DNA of 64,000 nucleotides. Origin: Hawksworthiomyces lignivorus. Lineage: Eukaryota > Ascomycota > Sordariomycetes > Ophiostomatales > Ophiostomataceae. The position numbers and the translations under genes were made by a program. The stretch lies in contig NTMA01000003.1 of the NCBI GenBank assembly GCA_002917075.1, forward strand, positions 558,001 to 622,000, in the 5' to 3' direction. The notes beneath the pieces were generated by a model. It worked only from the letters and a program-made list of their open reading frames with translations, made no database searches and was not told the origin of the DNA. Below are positions 59,544-64,000 of this stretch, in pieces (the stretch's first letter is position 1; the number at the start of each line of letters is the position of its first letter).

Positions 59544-60812
59544 TTGGGACCAAGCACAGGCACTACACAGTCTGGCGCTGGCGCTAAGCACCTCTGCACA
59601 GGCTGCTCTTCGTGCCCAGCCTATAATGCCTGCGCTACCTGTACCACACTTTAAGCAAGGGAATTGAAAGGGGACCTGTTAATTTGGAGCGCAAGAGCGT
59701 TAGCCAAACCAGCGACGGATACAGCGGTTGTGGGCACTAAGGATATTTAGCCAGAAGGCCCGCACGGTGGGCGATCAACGCGTCAAGCGGACGAATTGTA
59801 ATACCAGAGCTGACAAAGGATTAGAGTGAGGACCCGAGAGAGCCGAGCTAGTCAGAGACGGCTGTGTTGTCAAAAAGGTGGTGGCTTTAGTGCTGCTGGA
59901 CAACTAAGTAGGCACAGTAGCGATCTCGTTGTGCCATTATAGTATAATGGTTAAGGAAAGCAAAAGTTCGTTAGTATCCTTATGATTGCTCTTAACTTTC
60001 CGTAGATTTTTCTCTGCTTTTTGCCAATGCCAGCACTGGAAGTTTTCAATAGAGAGTTGGGCAATTTGTGCTAGCAGCGACAGCACAAGCACGCCTTCAA
60101 ATAGGACGAACTGTTTATCAAGACTTGTATATACTATCGTCAACGATAAGCCTGCACTTGGATATTACAATGTGCAGACTAATGTGTGAAGCAGGGCTCA
60201 CATTTGGTTAATATCACAAGGTTTCATCCAGTCCCAGGTCGCCGGTAGTATGGTGCTAGCCTATGCAAAGGTGCTCAGCGGCAGCGCTAGGCTCCCAAAA
60301 GCATTGAGTGATGGATAGGGAATGGTGGAGGAGATAGGAATCGTGCGAACATTGGAGAACGTACATACGGAGTGGAGTAATGAAGAATGTTTGATTTGGA
60401 AATCGGTATGGCCAAAGCCATCATAAACAAAGCACAAACTACAGGTTATGTTGCCATTCAGTTGAATGTGCGTCGCGCAGTCTACTAAGGCAATTCCCTT
60501 TATTAACACAGCTTCCAGAGCTTGACTTAGGGGACTTGTTAACTGACACTGTTTTCCAGTCTCTAAACATAGCATACACATTTGAATTTAAGGAAGTTGT
60601 ATGATACAACTTATTTATTGGGGTTTCTGGTTATATTTGGGAGGAGAATTTATGGACGTGATAAAGCTGTAGTGTGATCAACCACATTTACCTTATTTTT
60701 CATAAAAAAACTGAGCCACGCAGTCCGGCACAGCTCTAGGCAGGAAACCACGGTAGAAGACATTCAAATGCAGCATCCCAAAGTACAGTTAGACCACGAG
60801 AGGGAAGGTTGA
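59544..60812. other. Non-coding left part of the insertion
   Basis: About 1.27 kb. 59545-59900 is clearly more GC-rich than its flanks, then it turns AT-rich. A tRNA A-box-like stretch (TATAGTATAATGGTTAAG) lies at about 59938-59955 without a matching B box. No gene recognised. Confidence 0.5.
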
Positions 60813-61070
60813 TCCCAGCCTGGTGCGGCCGACAAGGAGGTCGCCTTCTTCAAAACCAGCGTAGACTCCCCCGGCTGATCAGGCGTCGTCGTCTTGTCCT
60901 CCCATATTGTTAAGTACTTGGCGAAGCAGGCGCAGATTGAAGCTGGCAAGGGCCCATACGTCTGGAAGCCGCTTCCCATTCTCGACAAGCTGTACAGCAC
61001 CGGCGTGCTCGTTCCGGTGCCAAGCAGCATGCTAGTGTCACCATTGGACTTCAAACGTGCGGGGGGTTAG
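60813..61070 (+). pseudogene. Small gene remnant of unknown family
   Basis: A plus-strand frame with protein-like composition: ADKEVAFFKTSVDSPG, an in-frame TGA at 60876-60878, then SGVVVLSSHIVKYLAKQAQ and GKGPYVWKPLPILDKLYSTG, ending in TAG at 61068-61070. It looks like the C-terminal end of a larger protein that I cannot name. No start is visible upstream, and it abuts the 3' end of the 2EXR gene on the other strand. Confidence 0.35.
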
Positions 61071-61088
61071 ACAACGGAAGACAGTTGT

Positions 61089-62327
61089 CTAATATAGGTA
61101 TGACAGTGCTAGCTCTGGCCAATGACCGGACATGTCAAAAACCTTTTTCATGCCCGACAAGTCGCCGGTGAGGTCACCCAAAGCCTCAACAGGAAAGAGC
61201 CAGAAACCAATGGCGGGTCGCACGGCTTTGGCAAGCTGTTCGGGAGTTTCAATGGGGGGAGTATTTCCTGTAGACTTCTTGACCAAAGAACGATACCACC
61301 CCGTTTTTTGGCCTTCTAGCCATTTTGCTTCCTCCTCCTCCAAGAACTGGCTCGCCGTCTGGGCATCGCAGATCTGTCTCGCGTACGAATGTGGTACGTA
61401 GGCGAAGAGGACCCGCTCGTTGGCTAGCCGTAAGCGGCGGACGTTCCACCTCTGCAAAAGCTCCTGCCACCACAAGCGCATTCTTCGCGGATCAGAGCTG
61501 CTCGTCAGCACGCACTTGAGCTCGGATCCGACTGGCCGGGGGTCGCGCGGCATGAGGCGGAAGAAGGGTGTGAATCCTTTCACGGGCATGGAATGATTAA
61601 ACTGCACCCCGACGCCCTGGAAGCCTTGCAGTGGCAAGATCGCGCGCCCGGCCAGCGATTCGGCCACCCATATGATCTCCTCCACACGGGAGAGAAAGTC
61701 GACAAAAACCTGTCGGGCGGAGGCGTCCGAAATGGCATCTATACAACGCAGAACCTCCATGCTATCGTGGTCTATCGCCAGGTTGCGGAGCCCCACATCC
61801 CTTGGGTCGAGAGCTCGGAGACTGTGGATGAACTCAACTGAGATGTGCTGCGCGGACTCGTGCAAAGTAAGATGCATAAAGTCGTATTCTGGGTTGAAAT
61901 AAAGGGTTCTCTTGGTCTTGCCCTGGCTCCCCTCCACGTGCAAAGTCTTCTTCTTGCCCTGCCGGTGGTAGCAAGGCAGGTGAACGCGATAAAACCGGAG
62001 AGCCACGCCTCGGGCCTCGCTGTTTACACGCAGCAAATTGCTGTGCAGCTGTTGTCCCTGTACAATAACAGTGTAGCGATGGCTGCTAGCCGACCCGTCG
62101 GACTCGCCTGCAGGTGTGTCAGGAAGAGCTTCCGAGTAGGAGGACGGCGTGCTCTCCCGCTCCATAAGTGGTTCCACCTCAACCTCAAGAAGGCGGTACT
62201 GCTGTACAGCAATTTCCCAGATGCGTAGCCGAATTTCTGGAGGCAGCATAGGGAATGCATCAAACGATTCGTTTGGTCCACGGCAATAGGACGAGTTGAT
62301 AATCTGCAGATGCTCAGAAGACGCCAT
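61089..62327 (-). CDS. 2EXR-domain protein, 412 aa
   Basis: Member of the large, uncharacterised fungal 2EXR family. The signature lies near the N-terminus: FDAFPMLPPEIRLRIWEIAV (about residues 22-41), followed by LLRVNSEARGVALRFYRV (about 98-115), the usual second conserved block, and YFNPEYDFMHL. Single exon, no signal peptide or TM segment. The middle and C-terminal regions have no named motif. It lies wholly inside the TIR-bounded insertion, on the same strand as the interrupted transporter, and shows no lesions, so it may still be expressed. Its function is unknown, as for the family. Confidence 0.85.
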   Translation of the reverse strand: MASSEHLQIINSSYCRGPNESFDAFPMLPPEIRLRIWEIAVQQYRLLEVEVEPLMERESTPSSYSEALPDTPAGESDGSASSHRYTVIVQGQQLHSNLLRVNSEARGVALRFYRVHLPCYHRQGKKKTLHVEGSQGKTKRTLYFNPEYDFMHLTLHESAQHISVEFIHSLRALDPRDVGLRNLAIDHDSMEVLRCIDAISDASARQVFVDFLSRVEEIIWVAESLAGRAILPLQGFQGVGVQFNHSMPVKGFTPFFRLMPRDPRPVGSELKCVLTSSSDPRRMRLWWQELLQRWNVRRLRLANERVLFAYVPHSYARQICDAQTASQFLEEEEAKWLEGQKTGWYRSLVKKSTGNTPPIETPEQLAKAVRPAIGFWLFPVEALGDLTGDLSGMKKVFDMSGHWPELALSYLY

Positions 62328-63158
62328 AGTGGCGTCACTTTGTCAGCCTGGGAAAGGCTAAAAAACAGTATACCATAAGGCGAATGGGAGTCTAGAACAG
62401 TGCATATAGGTTTGCACTAGCCAGCAGAAAAATTTAGTTCTCGTTGCTGTTTGCGTGCGGCGTTGAAGTTGCAATTATAGAACAAGAAATGAGGTCTTAG
62501 AAAGGAGGAACAGCTGCTACAGTTGAACCCCCTCTTCCTAGAGTATCTTGTATCAAATACTTTAGGCTTGCATGTGGCACAGGCTCAGCCTTTTCTATAT
62601 GTCTCCCTTGTACCGGCCTGTTCTTGCCATTGTCTATTTTTAGCCCTGGTGTCGATATTGCGCAGCCCAGATGTGTGTAGCTCTATTATCCGGTGGCTCG
62701 CGTGGCTTAGGAGCAAAGCGAGCGGCAAAGTAATGAACCACCAGCATCGTCTTCCAACAAACGCTCATAATCTCAGTTTCTTTGTGAGCATATTAAAGAG
62801 TGACAGCCGCAAGCCTTCTCATTTAAATCAATAACGTGCTAAACTTCAACACGAACCGGTGTCGGTGCAAACTCTGCCTATGTATCAATTAGCCTCATCT
62901 AGGCGATACGCCAAGTTGACTATTTCTAGTCTCGCCTTTCTCCCTACTGGAGCCTATAACTACGATACTTAAATATAGGATATATAAAGACGAATGTTTT
63001 GCACTTGGAGTAGAAAAAGTTATTTAAAAGCAGCTGCGTCTCCTAAGACTCTCATTCTTGGAACTCACACGACTTTTCCCCCTCTAGCAATCACTTTAAT
63101 CAAAACACAGCTTGTCTCTTTTAGACGCCTATCTGCTGTATCAATTGCATTAGTCACG
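62328..63158. other. AT-rich right part of the insertion
   Basis: About 0.83 kb, no gene recognised. Contains the 5' flank of the 2EXR gene and that of the orphan signal-peptide exon. Confidence 0.5.
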
Positions 63159-63244
63159 ATGCATTTCACGAAGTGTTTGGGAACAGCACTCGCTAGTGCT
63201 CTATTAGCCACCTTGGCCTTGAGTCAGTTTACGGAGGTCGTTCG
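63159..63244 (+). CDS. Orphan first exon encoding a signal peptide
   Basis: The ATG at 63159 opens a 28-codon frame reading MHFTKCLGTALASALLATLA, then LSQFTEVVR, a textbook secretion signal with a likely cleavage site after the Leu/Ala-rich core, directly followed by a good splice donor (CG|GTAAGA at 63245). No downstream exon can be found before the right TIR at 63308, and beyond it lies the antisense of the MFS gene. It is probably the 5' fragment of a secreted-protein gene cut off at the element's edge. A chance frame cannot be ruled out. Confidence 0.35.
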
Positions 63245-63307
63245 GTAAGAAGATTACATATTTCTTGCGAAAACATTATTTATATAAAGAGGTTGCATTC
63301 TCTAATT

Positions 63308-63343
63308 AAGAGGAAATTTTCCAATGAGTAAATTCGGGTGGGA
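63308..63343 (-). repeat. Right terminal inverted repeat
   Basis: On the minus strand begins TCCCACCCGAATTTACTC and ends CCTCTT, the inverted partner of 59509-59543. Directly followed by TA on the plus strand. Confidence 0.8.
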
Positions 63344-63788
63344 TAATGGGCTGTTACGCTGCTTACCGTGGCAATAGAATTTGGAACGTTCCAGATGAGG
63401 GCCATCCAGAACAATGCCCAAGACTTGGGATCTTTAAGGGCTTCGACAAGCTGGTCACGACGAAAGTGGTTGTTATGAATGCCTGTGTGGTTGTCACGTA
63501 CCATCTCTACCGCAGCATACTTCTCATCTTCGGTGAGAAACCATGCTGTGCCTTGGTGGTTGGGTAACAGGAACCATAGCATCACAGACCACACCGCTGT
63601 AATCGCGCCTGTCACAAGGAACATCCACTTCCACGATGGGATGGAGCTCTGGATGTGGCCAAGACCGAAAGCCAGGATGCCACCGATGATCTGAGCCAAT
63701 CCGTTGCAGGAGAACCAAATGCCCATGCGCAGGGGCTGGTCACGGCGGGCGTACCATGCAGTACTGATAAGCATGAAAGCAGGTGTAA

Positions 63789-64000
63789 CTTGGCGAGCCA
63801 TCCGCGCCGCTGCCGTGGTTCTTGAAGCTGCCAATGGGACGAGACGAGCACGCGTGGAGCGAGGAGTGCCTGGCGCTGTGCCGAAACACCCTCGGCGTCG
63901 GCGCCGGCGACATCCCCGCGGCGTACCTGGCCACCCTGACTGCGGCCAGAAACGGGCAGGCGTACACGTCGGAAGACTACCGGCGCTGGCAGCAGAGCAT
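63789..64000 (+). CDS. Partial reading frame running off the window, family unknown
   Basis: GC-rich frame, open from just after an in-frame TAA (63786-63788) to the window end, 70 codons. It reads through PWFLKLPMGRDEHAWSEE and CRNTLGVGAGDIPAAYLATL to DYRRWQQS, with an ATG at 63834. The composition is that of a real protein and differs from its AT-rich left side. It may be an internal exon of a plus-strand gene. It starts exactly where homology to the MFS transporter on the other strand ends, which suggests a breakpoint. I do not recognise the family. Confidence 0.4.

Larger units (their letters stand above)
59507..63345. mobile_element. 3.8-kb TIR-bounded insertion carrying a 2EXR gene
   Basis: Bounded by imperfect terminal inverted repeats (59509-59543 and 63308-63343) and flanked on both sides by the dinucleotide TA (59507-59508 and 63344-63345), as left by TA-targeting elements of the Tc1/mariner superfamily. 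It sits inside an intron of the MFS gene in which donor and acceptor are intact. Removing it would leave an intron of about 114 nt, a normal size here. Cargo: an intact 2EXR-domain gene, a plus-strand signal-peptide exon and a small plus-strand remnant. No transposase, reverse transcriptase or recombinase domain is recognisable, so it would be non-autonomous, or a captured segment. Confidence 0.65.
58536..63789 (-). pseudogene. ACS-family MFS transporter, 5'-truncated and split by a 3.8-kb insertion
   Basis: Anion:cation symporter family (allantoate/nicotinate-permease type), ancestrally an uptake carrier. Block one, 63789-63367, encodes VTPAFMLISTAWYARRDQPL through IWNVPNSIAT (141 codons, open). 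Block two has four exons: 59423-59370, 59284-59099, 59000-58882 and 58788-58536 (204 codons including stop), from FGSLIIENFAFGTL through LGMLAGALEF, FPTGYILLLAMASANIAGHT, IIGPQFF to a tail LTDTENPQFVYVY. Family members read NS-I-STFGSLI across this join, so the ACG|GTAAGC donor at 63366 and TTGCAG acceptor at 59424 are the ends of one intron, both phase 0, now 3.94 kb long. About 150 N-terminal residues are absent: family homology stops at 63789, where an unrelated plus-strand frame begins. Loss of the N-terminus makes it non-functional unless an unusually distant exon exists outside the window. Confidence 0.75.

Noticed and set aside
59933..60005. tRNA-like start (A-box-like TATAGTATAATGG)
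   Set aside because: No B box (GGTTCGA-type) and no acceptor-stem pairing at the expected distance.

Overview
The window is nuclear DNA from a filamentous ascomycete (Pezizomycotina). Genes carry short introns with GT-AG borders (one looks like GC-AG). The families are fungal: Zn2Cys6 regulators, a HET-NACHT-WD40 protein, a 2EXR protein, DHA14 and ACS-type MFS transporters, an EBP-type sterol isomerase and VPS8. Several dead genes carry in-frame TAG codons, compatible with old repeat-induced point mutation (RIP). I cannot name the genus; a Sordariomycete would fit.

Layout. 1-12 kb is accessory: a Zn2Cys6 regulator, a broken Zn2Cys6 regulator, two metal-dependent amidohydrolases (443 and 501 aa), the decayed C-terminal part of a large secreted hydrolase, and an AIG1-like GTPase. 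12-25 kb is gene-poor and AT-rich: an uncharacterised 625-aa Cys-rich protein, a low-complexity secreted Ala/Asn protein, and a GPI-type aspartic protease that is now a pseudogene. 25.7-29.1 kb holds an AflR-type regulator facing a 14-TM drug-efflux MFS pump. 29.5-34 kb is a HET-NACHT-WD40 NLR with a one-base frameshift in the HET domain. 35-49 kb is a compact housekeeping block: Rrg1-like methyltransferase, EBP-type isomerase, VPS8, a GPALPP/DUF3752 protein and a membrane RING-H2 protein. 49-56.5 kb has no recognisable gene. 56.5-58 kb encodes an M20 amidohydrolase.

The most unusual structure is at 58.5-63.8 kb. The exons of one ACS-family MFS transporter lie in two blocks 3.9 kb apart, at 63.4-63.8 kb and 58.5-59.4 kb. 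Between them, inside what was an intron, lies a 3.8-kb segment bounded by 34-36-bp imperfect terminal inverted repeats and flanked by TA on both sides. It contains an intact 2EXR-domain gene, an orphan signal-peptide exon and a small gene remnant, but no visible transposase. The splice sites on both sides still match in phase. The transporter's own N-terminal part is missing, and a different reading frame on the other strand begins where its homology ends.

Exon structures were derived by eye from splice motifs, phase and family alignment. Wherever introns are given for an intact gene, total coding length is a multiple of three. Family names come from memory of conserved motifs, not from searches.
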